From positions 1 through 35,635 of IMG/VR virus record IMGVR_UViG_3300020421_000071: a stretch of DNA of 35,635 bases; one strand, given 5' to 3'. The notes under the pieces are model-generated. The model was given only the letters and a program-made list of their open reading frames with translations, ran no database searches and was not told the DNA's origin. The stretch's first letter is position 1, and each line of letters opens with the position of its first letter. The translations under genes were made by a program, and so were the position numbers. The DNA is from a virus. Positions 1-9,044 of this stretch are shown piece after piece.

Positions 1-1341
1 TGTTTGAATAACATTCCATGCGGTTTCTTCGCCTAACGGTATGGCTTCAGTGGGAAGCGGTTTTTGATTTCCGTCAGTGTCTTTGTAGAATCCGGGCCGG
101 AAGCTTAGTCGTTCTTGGCCGTTTACCATGAATACTCTAGCGCCGCCGGTGTTTTCTGAAGACAACGTATTGACGCTGTAAACATTTCCTTCCGTGCTTG
201 CCGCATTGGCGGCGTTAATTTGATCCAACTGTCCTTTGCCCGTGGGCAGTGACACGTCAATGTATAACGTTTTTCCGGTGGTGTTTTCTGTCACGACACG
301 CAGATCAGGCTTTGTAGTGGCCATTCTGAGGGCGGCCTCTTGTGTTGCCAGATCTAAGTCTTGTGCATACTTTTGTTGTGCCCCAGCTTGGCCAATACCT
401 GCCTGAAGCGCACCTAAACGCAGTTGCTGATCTTGTGCACGAATAGCGTCTTTACGATCTTGTGCTTGTGCCCCGAGGGCCGCGATCTCTGCGGCGGTAG
501 GCTCAAACGCCGACCCTATTTGAGATGCCAGAGAGCCCCCGGATTTGGGGTCACCCGCCGCTAGACGTAAGCCGCCGCGCGCTAACGCAAGCATTGCCTG
601 CGCTTTGTCCATTTTTTCGCGTTCTTCGGCTTCAGCGACACGATCGTCTGCGTCAACAATACTTTGAAACAAAGGCATTAAAGACTCGTATTGAGTTTTT
701 ACTTCACTGCCAAAATCAAAAGTTAGAGGTGAAAAGCCCCCGGCGGTGGAAGTAGGAGTGCTTCCATCCTGAAGATAAGCTACCTCACCGCCTTGTCTAA
801 AATTTTGTGGAGCAGGGGCCTCCGGTGCCCCTGCCATCATCAAGCTACCTACGCCCTGACCCATGTCTGTGGGTGCTCCGGCCTCTGTCATCATGTCGAT
901 GTCGCCGGTAAGTTGTTGCATCAGGTTGCCAATCCCGCTGTTCATGGCCCCCTCTTCCGTCATCATGATGACCGGCTGAACCATGGCCAGAACAGACTCT
1001 GGCGTTTGGTCCGCGTCCCCCTCTCCAACATATCCCGCAAGTTCATCACGTCGTGCGTCCAGCGGCATTTCGTTGCCCCTGAATGCGTTGATTAGCTCTT
1101 CGGTAGACTGCGCGCTGTCAATGCCCTGCATCATGTTCTGCGCGTATTCGGCCCCAAGCTGTTCGCCTGCGGATCTCGCCTCCATTTCAGTTTTCTCCAA
1201 CACGCCTGCCTGACGGGCCATCTCAGGGTCCATCTGCGGTTGTGGAGGAGCCATGGGCGGTGGTGCGGGGGCCATGTCCTGCGGCATGGGTTGCGCGGGG
1301 CCACCCATCTGTCGAAATAACGGTCTACTTAGTACGCTCAT
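1..1341 (-). CDS. Large internal virion/ejection-type protein, 3' end cut by the window edge
   Basis: An open frame of 447 codons runs from an ATG at 1341 to base 1 without a stop, so the C-terminus lies beyond the left edge. The start overlaps the stop of the preceding gene as TAATG, which implies coupled translation. The N-terminus (about residues 10-45) is rich in Met, Pro and Gln. An acidic, Met-rich helical region follows to about residue 170, then the motif FRQGGEVAYLQDG near residue 180. An Ala/Gln-rich helical stretch lies at about 230-330, and the last 100 visible residues look like a beta domain. I recognise no enzyme domain in the visible part. Its place after two Ala/Gln/Gly-rich proteins, at the end of the tail operon, resembles the ejected internal proteins of podoviruses; that role is inferred from position and composition. 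The missing C-terminus could hold a lytic domain. Confidence 0.72.
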   Translation of the reverse strand, partial: MSVLSRPLFRQMGGPAQPMPQDMAPAPPPMAPPQPQMDPEMARQAGVLEKTEMEARSAGEQLGAEYAQNMMQGIDSAQSTEELINAFRGNEMPLDARRDELAGYVGEGDADQTPESVLAMVQPVIMMTEEGAMNSGIGNLMQQLTGDIDMMTEAGAPTDMGQGVGSLMMAGAPEAPAPQNFRQGGEVAYLQDGSTPTSTAGGFSPLTFDFGSEVKTQYESLMPLFQSIVDADDRVAEAEEREKMDKAQAMLALARGGLRLAAGDPKSGGSLASQIGSAFEPTAAEIAALGAQAQDRKDAIRAQDQQLRLGALQAGIGQAGAQQKYAQDLDLATQEAALRMATTKPDLRVVTENTTGKTLYIDVSLPTGKGQLDQINAANAASTEGNVYSVNTLSSENTGGARVFMVNGQERLSFRPGFYKDTDGNQKPLPTEAIPLGEETAWNVIQT

Positions 1342-2660
1342 TAAAACATTCCCATAGCTTTGGCACCGCCTGCGGCGCTAAGTCCTGCAATACCCAATCC
1401 GGCGATCTGCTGGAAGGTGGACGGGTCTTGCGTTTGGCTAATCTGTGTTACCTGCTGTGAAGAAGGTGTGCCCTTATAAATGTCACTCAAGAACGAATAC
1501 TGCTGGTAAGGCATTTGATATAGTTGCATGTTGCTTTGACGCTGGGCGTCCAGAGCGGCCTGCTGAAGCGCCTGATCCCGCGCACCCAAGGCCTCAATGG
1601 TTTTGACATCGCCAAGGTTGAGTTGCTGTTGCAGTTGACCCATGCCTGCTTGCTGTAGACCCAACTGGCTTAGTTGACCGCCCAACTGACCACCGGCCTG
1701 TGCCAAAGAGCCTAGCCCCTGACCCATCTGGCCGCTTGCCTGCGCCAGATCCATTAACTGCGCTACGTCCGCCTGACCCAGTTGGCCATACTGTATGCCT
1801 AACTGACCAAGGCCCGCGCCTGCCTGCATGGCTGTGCCTGCCGCTTGCTGACCAAGACCGCCATAAAGCTGTGCCGCCTGCTGGCGTCGTTGTTGTGCCG
1901 CTTCAAAGGCCTGCTGTGCCTGCTGGGTTGCTGATCCGTAACCCGCCATACGAAGCTGGCCCGAGGTCCGTGCTTTCTGCTCCGCCAAGTTACGGTTCAA
2001 TTCTTGTTCTGCCACGGCTTGTCGAGAGCCGCCAAAGGCTCCCGTAGCGGCGGCCTGTGCGCCAAGTTGTTGCCGCTGTAGCTGACTGCCGCGATCAATG
2101 TCGCGCATGGCCTGCTGAACCACCTGATCTTCGTAGGGGTTCATATACAAACTGGTCAGGAAGGGGTCAAACTGACGGCCTGTGCCGCCAAGGGCCTGAT
2201 AGCCCGCCTGTGCCGCTTCGCGAGACATGTCTGCCGCACGACCAATGTCCCCTACGGCGGCCTGCTGATAGGCATAAGGCTGTGCCCGCTGTGCGGCGGC
2301 AATGTCGGAGGCTTGGCCCAGAACCTGTTGTCCCGCTCGGGTAGCGCCTAGCGCCTCCTGTAGCCCGCCAAAGCCATAATCTTCAGTGTACTGCTCACCA
2401 CGGCGCATGGCATCTAAGCCCGCTTGCATGTAAGGCTGGTATGAGCCAATGCCGCTTCTTGCCAAGACCGCCGCTTCTTGTTGAAGCGGCGTTAGCCCTG
2501 CTACTTGGTAAGCTGGCGGTAATACGGGCGGTTGCGCGTAATTCCGCATGTAATCCATATTGTTGGCAATAAATCTATTAACATCGCCCAATAAAGAAAT
2601 GCGATACGCTTCAATTTCAGGGTTTTCCTGAATCCGCTGAATTGTTGTATCAGTAGCCAC
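1341..2660 (-). CDS. Internal virion / DNA-ejection-type protein, Gln/Ala/Gly-rich
   Basis: This 439-residue protein begins MATDTTIQ from a GTG at 2660, two bases after the preceding stop. I prefer this start because a GAGAGGG purine run lies about nine bases upstream; the alternative TTG at 2678 has no such site. The N-terminal 60 residues are helical. The middle (about 150-240) contains MNPYEDQVVQQAM and a GAFGGSRQAV segment, both of which I associate with internal or ejection proteins of environmental podovirus-like phages. From about 240 to 345 it is heptad-like and very rich in Gln, Ala and Gly. The C-terminus ends in a small hydrophobic Gly/Ala segment. It lies between two other large proteins of similar composition, suggesting a set of three ejected proteins comparable in role, not in sequence, to P22 gp7/gp16/gp20. 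Confidence 0.75.
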   Translation of the reverse strand: MATDTTIQRIQENPEIEAYRISLLGDVNRFIANNMDYMRNYAQPPVLPPAYQVAGLTPLQQEAAVLARSGIGSYQPYMQAGLDAMRRGEQYTEDYGFGGLQEALGATRAGQQVLGQASDIAAAQRAQPYAYQQAAVGDIGRAADMSREAAQAGYQALGGTGRQFDPFLTSLYMNPYEDQVVQQAMRDIDRGSQLQRQQLGAQAAATGAFGGSRQAVAEQELNRNLAEQKARTSGQLRMAGYGSATQQAQQAFEAAQQRRQQAAQLYGGLGQQAAGTAMQAGAGLGQLGIQYGQLGQADVAQLMDLAQASGQMGQGLGSLAQAGGQLGGQLSQLGLQQAGMGQLQQQLNLGDVKTIEALGARDQALQQAALDAQRQSNMQLYQMPYQQYSFLSDIYKGTPSSQQVTQISQTQDPSTFQQIAGLGIAGLSAAGGAKAMGMF

Positions 2661-2661
2661 G

Positions 2662-4359
2662 TTAGACGGCCCTCTCAAACTGACTCATCATGTTATACAT
2701 TTTCCGCATTCCTGCCTCACGATTGCCGTTTCCTGCGCCACGCACAGCTTTGGCAGTCATGACAAACTCGCCATCAGATAGCATCGCTGGGATGTCGTCG
2801 GAAGTTTCAGTGCCGGGGCCATAAATTGGGCCGTTTTTGCGGGGGAAGTTTTGAATATCTCCGCCATTTGCGGCCCCCGGCGGGGGAGATTGGAACGGTA
2901 CGCCTACGGAATACTTATCCGGGTTTTGCCGAATAAGATCCATGCCTGTTAGGCCCCCAAACATGTCCTCTATTGGCTCCATTTCGGGTACGTCAAACGC
3001 GCCGGTAGCGGCGGCTAAGCCCGTAATCCCTAAAGCCGTAGGACCAAAACGTTGCAAAAAGCTTGGACCTGCATTGTCATAAGCTTTCTGAGCTATTTTG
3101 TCTGCCATTTCGGGAGAAATTTCTGGGAAAAGTTCTTTCAATTCTTTTAGTTTAGTGTCATATGCTCGTAATTTAGCGTTGAGTACATCATCTTTACTTA
3201 GGCCACCCCTAAACGCCCTGTTACCAAGCTGATCTAAGATGCTTTCTTTAGACGCTTTATATTCACCGGTAGCCTCTAAATCCACGTCAGGTTCCGGCTT
3301 TGAAATGTTATTCAAAGCGGCACTCTGTGCGGCACTTTGTGCCGCCAACTCCGGGGTAATGCCATAGGGTGCGGATTTAGAAAGATCTGTGCCTTTTACT
3401 ACAACTTCTTCCATTACGTTGCCGGTCCCTACGGGACCAGTGGGCGGCATGTTTGTTGAAGCCATTGCAACCGGATCGCCTGCATAGGGGGAAGGACCGG
3501 CGGCATATGTAATTCCATCTGCACCGGGGCCTACAGGACCAAAGGCGTCTGCAACCGCGTCCGAGGCTGTCACAGGTGCACCGGAAGTGGAACTAGCAAG
3601 AGCTTGATCGGCGGCAGTTTGAGTGGCCGCTTGACCTGTCAAACTTCCAAGGCCCTCGGTAAATTGTTGCGGTATGCTACTCAAGCTTTCACCAAAGCCC
3701 TGCGCTCCTGCGGCGAGTTTGTCAGCAAAAGTGGCCCCTTGACCTAATTGGCCCGCCGCTTGAAACCCTTCACTAATCCCTTGTCCAACCCCTGCCGTTA
3801 CCCCGGATATGACCGCCGCCTTAAAGGCGTCCTTGAGGTCACCACCTTGAATTAAGGTGCCAATTCCAGAGCCTAAACTTGCGCCTATGGGACCTGCCAC
3901 CATAAAGCCAACAGTAGAAAGAATAATCGGAGCAACTTTCTTGAAGACTTTAACGACGCCTTTGACAGCCTTCTTGATTCCTTTAAATATTTTCTTCAGG
4001 AAAAACTCAGGCTGGCCCGTGACGGGGTTGATGCTGTTTAGCTCGTTACCAACCACATAACGCTCTGGGTCAATGCCCATTTCTCGCATACGAGCAAACA
4101 AAGCTTCTTTTAACGCAGGGTCTTCTTCAAATACCGCCATGGGTATGACTGTCTCGCCCGTGGCAACGTGCGCTATGCGATCATCTTCTTCACGACCAAA
4201 TGCCGCTAGTTGATCCGCAGTGGGTTTTACAATGTCATAGTAGTTATCAGCGTTCAGGGCTTCGTCTGACCAATCCCCTACGGTGGCCGTAAGAAATGAG
4301 CCAAGGCCCTCTTCTGGGACCTCATAAGGTTCTGGAGTTCGTGATACGGCGGCGGTCAT
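2662..4359 (-). CDS. Internal virion/tape-measure-like structural protein
   Basis: This 565-residue protein has an acidic N-terminus, then a segment at about 115-165 combining a Lys-rich amphipathic helix with a hydrophobic, Gly-rich stretch that could insert in or cross a membrane. A Gly/Ala/Gln-rich middle follows. The C-terminus has AANGGDIQ (about 496-503) and then GPGTETSDDIPAMLSDGEFV, a motif often found at the C-termini of virion proteins in environmental phages. The Lys-rich helix plus hydrophobic stretch fits a protein ejected into the cell envelope, but this is inferred. No catalytic motif is visible. It starts at an ATG 40 bases after the preceding stop, with only a weak ribosome binding site. 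Confidence 0.75.
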   Translation of the reverse strand: MTAAVSRTPEPYEVPEEGLGSFLTATVGDWSDEALNADNYYDIVKPTADQLAAFGREEDDRIAHVATGETVIPMAVFEEDPALKEALFARMREMGIDPERYVVGNELNSINPVTGQPEFFLKKIFKGIKKAVKGVVKVFKKVAPIILSTVGFMVAGPIGASLGSGIGTLIQGGDLKDAFKAAVISGVTAGVGQGISEGFQAAGQLGQGATFADKLAAGAQGFGESLSSIPQQFTEGLGSLTGQAATQTAADQALASSTSGAPVTASDAVADAFGPVGPGADGITYAAGPSPYAGDPVAMASTNMPPTGPVGTGNVMEEVVVKGTDLSKSAPYGITPELAAQSAAQSAALNNISKPEPDVDLEATGEYKASKESILDQLGNRAFRGGLSKDDVLNAKLRAYDTKLKELKELFPEISPEMADKIAQKAYDNAGPSFLQRFGPTALGITGLAAATGAFDVPEMEPIEDMFGGLTGMDLIRQNPDKYSVGVPFQSPPPGAANGGDIQNFPRKNGPIYGPGTETSDDIPAMLSDGEFVMTAKAVRGAGNGNREAGMRKMYNMMSQFERAV

Positions 4360-4398
4360 ATGACTATCCCATAATCTCTTTTGATTGTACCAAAGCCC

Positions 4399-4698
4399 TC
4401 ACGGGGTTGATACCGTTACTGACCCCACGGTGCCTGTGCCAGACACACCCGCAGGGTGCGGTTTATATGCAATAACAATCTTTAAATTACCGTCCTGCTG
4501 AAAAATGGCCCCTGTTTCTAGGTTGTAGTCATTTTCCTGCAAGTTGGTCAAAGTCAGTTCCGTGTGCCGTGCATCGCCGGGGTTGTTAAACAACTCCAGA
4601 AACACGGAAAACGAACGCACCACCTCGGCCATATACTTGGGGTCATAGGCCATAGGTGCCGTTGGGAACTGCGGTAAAACAAGGCGGCGGCCACTCAC
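4399..4698 (-). CDS. Small virion protein with a C-terminal GSVTV beta repeat
   Basis: A 99-residue protein read from a GTG that overlaps the preceding stop (GTGA), so it is probably translated by coupling with the gp10-like gene. The first 70 residues form a mixed fold with YDPKYMAEVVRSF and a region around TELTLTNLQ. The last 17 residues, from PAGVSGTGTVGSVTVSTP, are one unit of the beta repeat that forms most of the 260-residue protein at 7740-8522 and also ends the 119-residue protein at 21141-21500. Genes of this type commonly sit beside the tail hub in marine podovirus-like contigs. A virion or tail-completion role is inferred from position; no biochemical function is known to me. Confidence 0.7.
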   Translation of the reverse strand: MSGRRLVLPQFPTAPMAYDPKYMAEVVRSFSVFLELFNNPGDARHTELTLTNLQENDYNLETGAIFQQDGNLKIVIAYKPHPAGVSGTGTVGSVTVSTP

Positions 4699-6560
4699 CT
4701 GCGACCATCCGGGCGTATATCAAGTCGGGGCGAACCGAAGCGCCACTGCACTTCAGAAGTATCCGAACTTATTCGCATAGCAAAGCTCCTGCCACGCAAA
4801 CGTAAATGTACCTGATCTGTGAACTGTTCTACAGGGGTTGTCGCAGATCGGGTGGTGACGGCATCGTCTGAGTTCAAGTAATTGCCGCCGGGGAAATTTC
4901 GCACCTTCGTAGTAAATGTCACAGCAGGTGAGCTGGCCGTAGAGTTCTCAAAGGTGATATCCGGAATAATCCGCCGAATGAAGGCAAACTGATCGCCATC
5001 ACCTATATCAATCTGGCTGGATTCTATGAATGCCGTGATCGCTGATTCGGGGACCGTGGTGCCATCGTCTAGGCCAAGTTCATGAAAATACTGCCGCCCG
5101 TCAGTAAACGTGGCGATAGGGAAGTCGTTGATACCCCGGTCAATCCACGCTGTGCGGGTTAAAGTGCCGTAGTACCACGCCTGCTCTTGGTAATTAAAAA
5201 CCACATAGCGATCTACTTCATTCGACTGAGAAGACGGGTAAAACCACCAGATCTCGCTATATGCCGAGTTACCCGCCGCAAAAACCTTTTCTTTTTGCTG
5301 ACGGTTAAAGTCATCGAAGACGTAAGATCGAACAGAGCAAGGAAGCCTTTGCACCTGACCCGCGTAGGCGTAAAACTCTTCAAAACCCATCCAGTACACA
5401 ACATCATCATGAGCAATTGCGGCTAAAGGCGAAATTACCGTGATGTTTTCGGACACCAAGTTAATACCAAAAGTGAAAGGTGGCCCCAAAAACTGCATGG
5501 CGTGTAGCGAAACATCAGTAAAAACAAGGATTTGTTGCCTTGTTTCAACAGCGCATATGATCTCCGAACCAGAGCCAATACGCAGATCTCCTGCGGTATT
5601 AGAAGGTAGGGACTGCCACGTTGTCGGGCTTTCCTGACTACTAAACCGTATCAACAGGGGGTCCTGAACCCCAATGTTGTTTTCGGGATCACAGCCAAAC
5701 GCAACAATATGCCTGTCACGATCCGACACTAGCACCTGTTTGGCTATCGTAGGCGTCGTGGCATCAGCGCCAGCCAAATCGGATATTGCCACCGCCCGTG
5801 CAGAAAGACCTGTGGTTTTGTCCCAATAAAAAATGCCGGAATCTCGGACGTTTATAATAAGGTCTTCACCAAAATTATCGTGTGTCCAGATACGCAAGAC
5901 TGTGGTAGTGCCCGCCGCAGTAGTAGCATCGCCCCACCCTTCACGGCCCCAAGTGCCTACGCCCCAGCCCGTACCGCTTACCGAGGTATCCAAACCCGTG
6001 TTGATTTGGTAAGCGCCAACTGTAGAACTACCGCCGTTACCACTGTCACTGGAGTTTGCAGAAACAGACGCTACGACGGTGTAGCTATTATCATTAATAA
6101 TTGTATCAATGCGATATTCAGCGTTAAGCACAGTGGCCGTAATGTTGCCCCCAAGCGAAACCGCGCCAGAAAACGTGACGTAGTCGCCTGCCACTGCTCC
6201 GTGGGCCGTGTCTGCTACTGTGATGGTCGCGGACCCATTCGTAGCACTAAAGGTTACATCTCCCGCCGCCGTGGTGGCTCGGACAGGGGTAATATCGTAA
6301 TAAAGACCACCCTCTTCAATGTAATATTTGAGGTGTGTTCCGAGGCCCATGTACTGCGAGCCGTCAAGCGCGACAAAGGGTTTGAGGGCACGACAGGTGC
6401 CTAAAAAGGTGTTTTCTGTAGCCCGCTCCCAGCCCCCTATTTTCTCGGGCACTCCAAACCGGAAACGTATTTTATCGCCATCAAACCACCCACCCTCATT
6501 AGTGTATGAGGTGGTTTCGCGATTTACACCCGGCCTAAATTGAAGTTTTGTTAGCGGCAT
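4695..6560 (-). CDS. P22 gp10-like tail hub / packaged-DNA stabilisation protein
   Basis: This 621-residue protein begins MPLTKLQFRPGVNRETT, the usual opening of P22 gp10-like proteins of podoviruses. The upstream in-frame ATG at 6593 would add 11 residues overlapping the previous gene and is less likely. After the N-terminal strand comes a GGWFDGDKIRFRFG segment and a short inserted Ser/Thr/Gly-rich domain (about 95-190). Propeller-like repeats follow, with HIVAFGCDPEN, WQSLPSNTAGD, and later WWFYPSSQSNEVDRYVVFNY and WYYGTLTRTAWID. In P22, gp10 binds gp4 under the portal and connects to the needle and tailspikes; the same location is expected here. The gene lies directly after a repeat-rich fibre gene and before the ejection-type genes. 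Assignment is by pattern recognition, not alignment. Confidence 0.82.
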   Translation of the reverse strand: MPLTKLQFRPGVNRETTSYTNEGGWFDGDKIRFRFGVPEKIGGWERATENTFLGTCRALKPFVALDGSQYMGLGTHLKYYIEEGGLYYDITPVRATTAAGDVTFSATNGSATITVADTAHGAVAGDYVTFSGAVSLGGNITATVLNAEYRIDTIINDNSYTVVASVSANSSDSGNGGSSTVGAYQINTGLDTSVSGTGWGVGTWGREGWGDATTAAGTTTVLRIWTHDNFGEDLIINVRDSGIFYWDKTTGLSARAVAISDLAGADATTPTIAKQVLVSDRDRHIVAFGCDPENNIGVQDPLLIRFSSQESPTTWQSLPSNTAGDLRIGSGSEIICAVETRQQILVFTDVSLHAMQFLGPPFTFGINLVSENITVISPLAAIAHDDVVYWMGFEEFYAYAGQVQRLPCSVRSYVFDDFNRQQKEKVFAAGNSAYSEIWWFYPSSQSNEVDRYVVFNYQEQAWYYGTLTRTAWIDRGINDFPIATFTDGRQYFHELGLDDGTTVPESAITAFIESSQIDIGDGDQFAFIRRIIPDITFENSTASSPAVTFTTKVRNFPGGNYLNSDDAVTTRSATTPVEQFTDQVHLRLRGRSFAMRISSDTSEVQWRFGSPRLDIRPDGRR

Positions 6561-6562
6561 TT

Positions 6563-7729
6563 TTAATAACTTTCTAATGCAACACGTTTCCACGTGTCTG
6601 TAGCTACGCAGACGTATATGTATGCCGTGTCATAAGCTATTTCACCTTGCGTACCGGAGGCATCCGAAGCCGGGGATTTTATAGTGTCTATTCTAAGCGT
6701 ATTACCCGTGGTCCTAAGCGTGGAAAATACACCTGTGCCGGGGGTGCTTGCGCCAATATTTGTGCCGTCAATTGCACCACCGTTAATATCTGCGGTAGTT
6801 ACGGTCAAATCCGTAAAAGTGCCCGCCACCGCTGTGCTTGCACCTATTACAGTGTTATCTATCGCCCCGGCATTGATGTCTACCGTGGCTAAAGTGGCTG
6901 TTCCAGAAGCAGAAAGGCTTGTAAAAGAACCTGTTGCGGGGGTTCCTGCCCCTATATTTGTACCGTCTATTTCACCCGCATTGATGTCTACAGTAGAAAG
7001 AGCGGCTGTTCCAGAACCCGTAATGTTGGTAAATACAGCGGTTGAGGCAGAACTTGCACCAATCGTAGTGCCGTCAATTGCGCCACCGTTGATATCAATC
7101 GTAGAAAAAGAAGATGAGCCTGTAGAAGTAACGTTGCCGGTGACATTACCTGTAACGTTGCCGGTGACATTACCCGTGACATCACCTGTCAAATTGCCGG
7201 TAACATTCCCCGTAACATTACCGGTTACGTTACCTGTAACAGCACCCGTAATAGGTCCAGTAAAAGCTGTTGCGAGTAGGTTGGTAAAAACTTGTGTGAC
7301 GGTGGCACCGGTTCCTGCCCCATCAAACTTTAAAACAACGTCTTTACCCGCAGGTATTTCAAAGTCGTTTGAGGCGCTATAGGTCCCTTGAAAAATAAGT
7401 ATTGAACGACTGCCACTCAATGAATTGCGAATATGAACGACTTTTTCTGCGTTGTTGGGAGTCAATTGGACGAATACCGTCCCACCTATATCGCCGCCAT
7501 CCGTAAACTCAATGAATTTGTTCCGGCCATTAGATGTAGATCCGTCGGTAATCGGCAGGTCATTAGGACTTCCCGAGCTTCCGGTGGCGGATAAATTGAC
7601 AGAAATAACACCATCTATCGCACTATCCAAAAGATCAAAGTTTATGTTGGTTGTGGTGCCCCATGTACCTGACTGCTCACCTGTAGCAATCTTTTCAACA
7701 CCAAGATTTGTCGTATATGTACTAGGCAT
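6563..7729 (-). CDS. Tail fibre-like protein with VTGN and DINGGAIDG repeats
   Basis: This 388-residue protein opens with MPSTYTTNLGVEKIATGEQSGTWG, a common N-terminus of phage fibre or virion proteins. A beta-rich N-terminal domain reaches about residue 150. About ten tetrapeptides of the VTGN type (residues about 157-200) then give a fibrous stretch, followed by longer units with DINGGAIDGT and IGAS separated by about 35-40 residues. The C-terminus, from ASGTQGEIAYDTAYIYVC, resembles a short beta domain with an Asp-Thr-Trp-Lys-Arg end seen at tips of many fibre genes. It should be a trimeric fibre or appendage outside the capsid. The Gly/Thr/Asn repeats create long antisense open frames that are not genes. 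Confidence 0.8.
   Translation of the reverse strand: MPSTYTTNLGVEKIATGEQSGTWGTTTNINFDLLDSAIDGVISVNLSATGSSGSPNDLPITDGSTSNGRNKFIEFTDGGDIGGTVFVQLTPNNAEKVVHIRNSLSGSRSILIFQGTYSASNDFEIPAGKDVVLKFDGAGTGATVTQVFTNLLATAFTGPITGAVTGNVTGNVTGNVTGNLTGDVTGNVTGNVTGNVTGNVTSTGSSSFSTIDINGGAIDGTTIGASSASTAVFTNITGSGTAALSTVDINAGEIDGTNIGAGTPATGSFTSLSASGTATLATVDINAGAIDNTVIGASTAVAGTFTDLTVTTADINGGAIDGTNIGASTPGTGVFSTLRTTGNTLRIDTIKSPASDASGTQGEIAYDTAYIYVCVATDTWKRVALESY
7120..7262 (-). repeat. 12-bp tandem repeat encoding VTGN tetrapeptides
   Basis: About ten imperfect 12-base units lie inside the fibre gene at 6563-7729. On the minus strand they encode VTGN, with LTGD and LTGN variants. The units differ mainly at third codon positions, so the peptide is conserved more than the DNA. 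This suggests selection on the peptide rather than very recent slippage. Confidence 0.85.
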
Positions 7730-7739
7730 GATGTCCTCT

Positions 7740-8522
7740 CTATGCCGCTATTTCGACCCAGTTAGCTGTCTGGTCGGGCGTAATATTGTTCCATGTCAGG
7801 ATGTTAACTTGTCCTACCGCTCCCGTGGCCTCTACGCCCGTAACGGGTACACTTATCTCTCCAGTAGCTTGTGCAACGCCTACGCTAGCAATTACTCTCA
7901 GACTACCGGTTGCCACGGAAACGCCGGAGCCTTCTCCGACAGTCACCGATCCAACGGCACCCGTAGCAGAAACGCCGGTTACGGATACTTGTCCCGCCGC
8001 CTCTACGGTGACGCTACCCACGCCGCCGGTAGCGGAAACGCCGGTTACGCTGACGTTTGCTTTGGCCTGCACTGTGGCCGATCCAACGGCACCCGTAGCG
8101 GAAACGCCGGTTACGGCAACCCCGACGCCTTCTCTAACTATAATTTGCAAGTCTGCATTGGCTAGAGCCGCCATCGGCTCTTCAACCAGCGCCAAACCTC
8201 CCAGTAATGAACCGCCACCATCTGTTGATGTCATCGGCATACTTGCCGATACGCCGGTTACATTGACTGTTGCGGGAATCTGAACGACAACAGAGCCGAC
8301 AGACGCCGTAGCCGCTATACCACCAGCATTTGCCGTGCTGTCGCCGTCAATTTGAACGCCACCCACGGTTCCTGTGGCAGAAACACCCGTTACAGAGACA
8401 TTTGCCCCCGTTGTAACGGTGACCGACCCCACTGCTCCGGTCCCAGAAACACCGTTAGCGACAAGTTCCGAGTCTCCTAAATCGGAAAAAGGTGCGGCGG
8501 AAAAGCTATTTAAGCCAAACAT
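7740..8522 (-). CDS. Virion protein made of GVSATGAVGSVTV beta repeats
   Basis: A 260-residue protein in which most of the sequence is repeats of about 20 residues with the consensus VSVTGVSATGAVGSVTV. There are roughly nine recognisable units, broken by a non-repeat insert near residues 88-110. The N-terminus MFGLNSFSAAPFSDLGD and the C-terminus WNNITPDQTANWVEIAA are unique caps. The alternation of Val/Thr with Gly/Ala fits stacked beta strands, as in a fibre or a decoration surface. Two other proteins in the window end in a single copy of this unit, so the array may have grown from such a tag or may bind partners bearing it. No enzyme motif is present. The exact role is unknown; a structural function is inferred. 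Confidence 0.75.
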   Translation of the reverse strand: MFGLNSFSAAPFSDLGDSELVANGVSGTGAVGSVTVTTGANVSVTGVSATGTVGGVQIDGDSTANAGGIAATASVGSVVVQIPATVNVTGVSASMPMTSTDGGGSLLGGLALVEEPMAALANADLQIIVREGVGVAVTGVSATGAVGSATVQAKANVSVTGVSATGGVGSVTVEAAGQVSVTGVSATGAVGSVTVGEGSGVSVATGSLRVIASVGVAQATGEISVPVTGVEATGAVGQVNILTWNNITPDQTANWVEIAA

Positions 8523-8560
8523 TTTTAGCTATGTAATCCCGCTTTGACTTTAGTGGTCAC

Positions 8561-8590
8561 AGTATACTACCCCCTACTCTTCTGTATTAA
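8561..8590 (-). promoter_or_regulatory. Possible sigma70-type promoter in the gap before the GSVTV-repeat gene
   Basis: Reading the minus strand, TTAATA at 8590-8585 is followed after 18 bases by TATACT at 8566-8561. This 51-base gap is one of the few places in the tail operon with room for a promoter. The match to consensus is moderate and nothing else supports it, so it is a weak candidate. Confidence 0.2.
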
Positions 8591-9044
8591 GAGGGTTATC
8601 TAAAATTCTTTCTATGCGCTCCTCTAAATCGTCTCGCATAGTTCTTAATTCGTTATTTATATCTCGGAGACTGTCGTTGACCCTTTCTTCAAGGGCGTAA
8701 ACATCATCCCGAAGCTCTCTGGTAGCTTCAGCAACGGTGTCATCTGTGCTTCGTGCGATTGACTCCACAACGTCTATATCAGCCTGTAGCCGATCCAACT
8801 CTCTTTCAAGGGCAGTAGTCAATGACTCAACATTGCCCATCTTCGTGTCAATCACCGCTAACGCTTCGTCATAGGAGCTAAAGTCAGGTGAGACGTATTC
8901 TGTCACGGCTTGCTCAGCCGTCAGCAACCGTTGATACAACTCAAAACCACCCCACATTGCGGCTAAAATGCTACCCAAAAAAGGTATTGCCAGTAATAAT
9001 TTACCGCCGGACACCTTCAGTCCCGCAAATTCTACCTCTGCCAT
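8574..9044 (-). CDS. Membrane-anchored coiled-coil protein of unknown function
   Basis: This 156-residue protein starts MAEVEFAGLKVSGGK, followed by one clear hydrophobic segment at about residues 16-34 (LLLAIPFLGSILAAMWGG). From about residue 60 to 150 it is charged and heptad-patterned, rich in Glu, Asp, Arg and Leu, so a long coiled coil is expected. There is no signal cleavage motif. Its start lies inside the end of the upstream 610-residue secreted-type gene (13-base overlap), so the two are likely co-translated. It is the third member of a block with the two signal-peptide proteins. The shape, a membrane anchor plus coiled coil, could suit a spanin-like, envelope-spanning or virion-tethering role; none of these is demonstrated. 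Confidence 0.75.
   Translation of the reverse strand: MAEVEFAGLKVSGGKLLLAIPFLGSILAAMWGGFELYQRLLTAEQAVTEYVSPDFSSYDEALAVIDTKMGNVESLTTALERELDRLQADIDVVESIARSTDDTVAEATRELRDDVYALEERVNDSLRDINNELRTMRDDLEERIERILDNPLNTEE

Noticed and set aside
2661-2678. TTG at 2678 as start of the 439-residue protein
   Set aside because: No ribosome binding site precedes it. The GTG at 2660 has GAGAGGG at good distance and gives a typical N-terminus.
6586-6601. Further CACGTG sites as parS candidates (also near 26626)
   Set aside because: They share little beyond the six-base core with the palindrome (9 of 16 positions at 6586; the site near 26626 is similarly weak), which is within chance expectation.
6684-7382. 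Long plus-strand open frame rich in Val/Pro/Thr
   Set aside because: It is the antisense of the VTGN/DINGGAIDG repeat fibre. Repeats with few stop-forming codons keep the opposite frame open. No ribosome binding site or recognisable protein.
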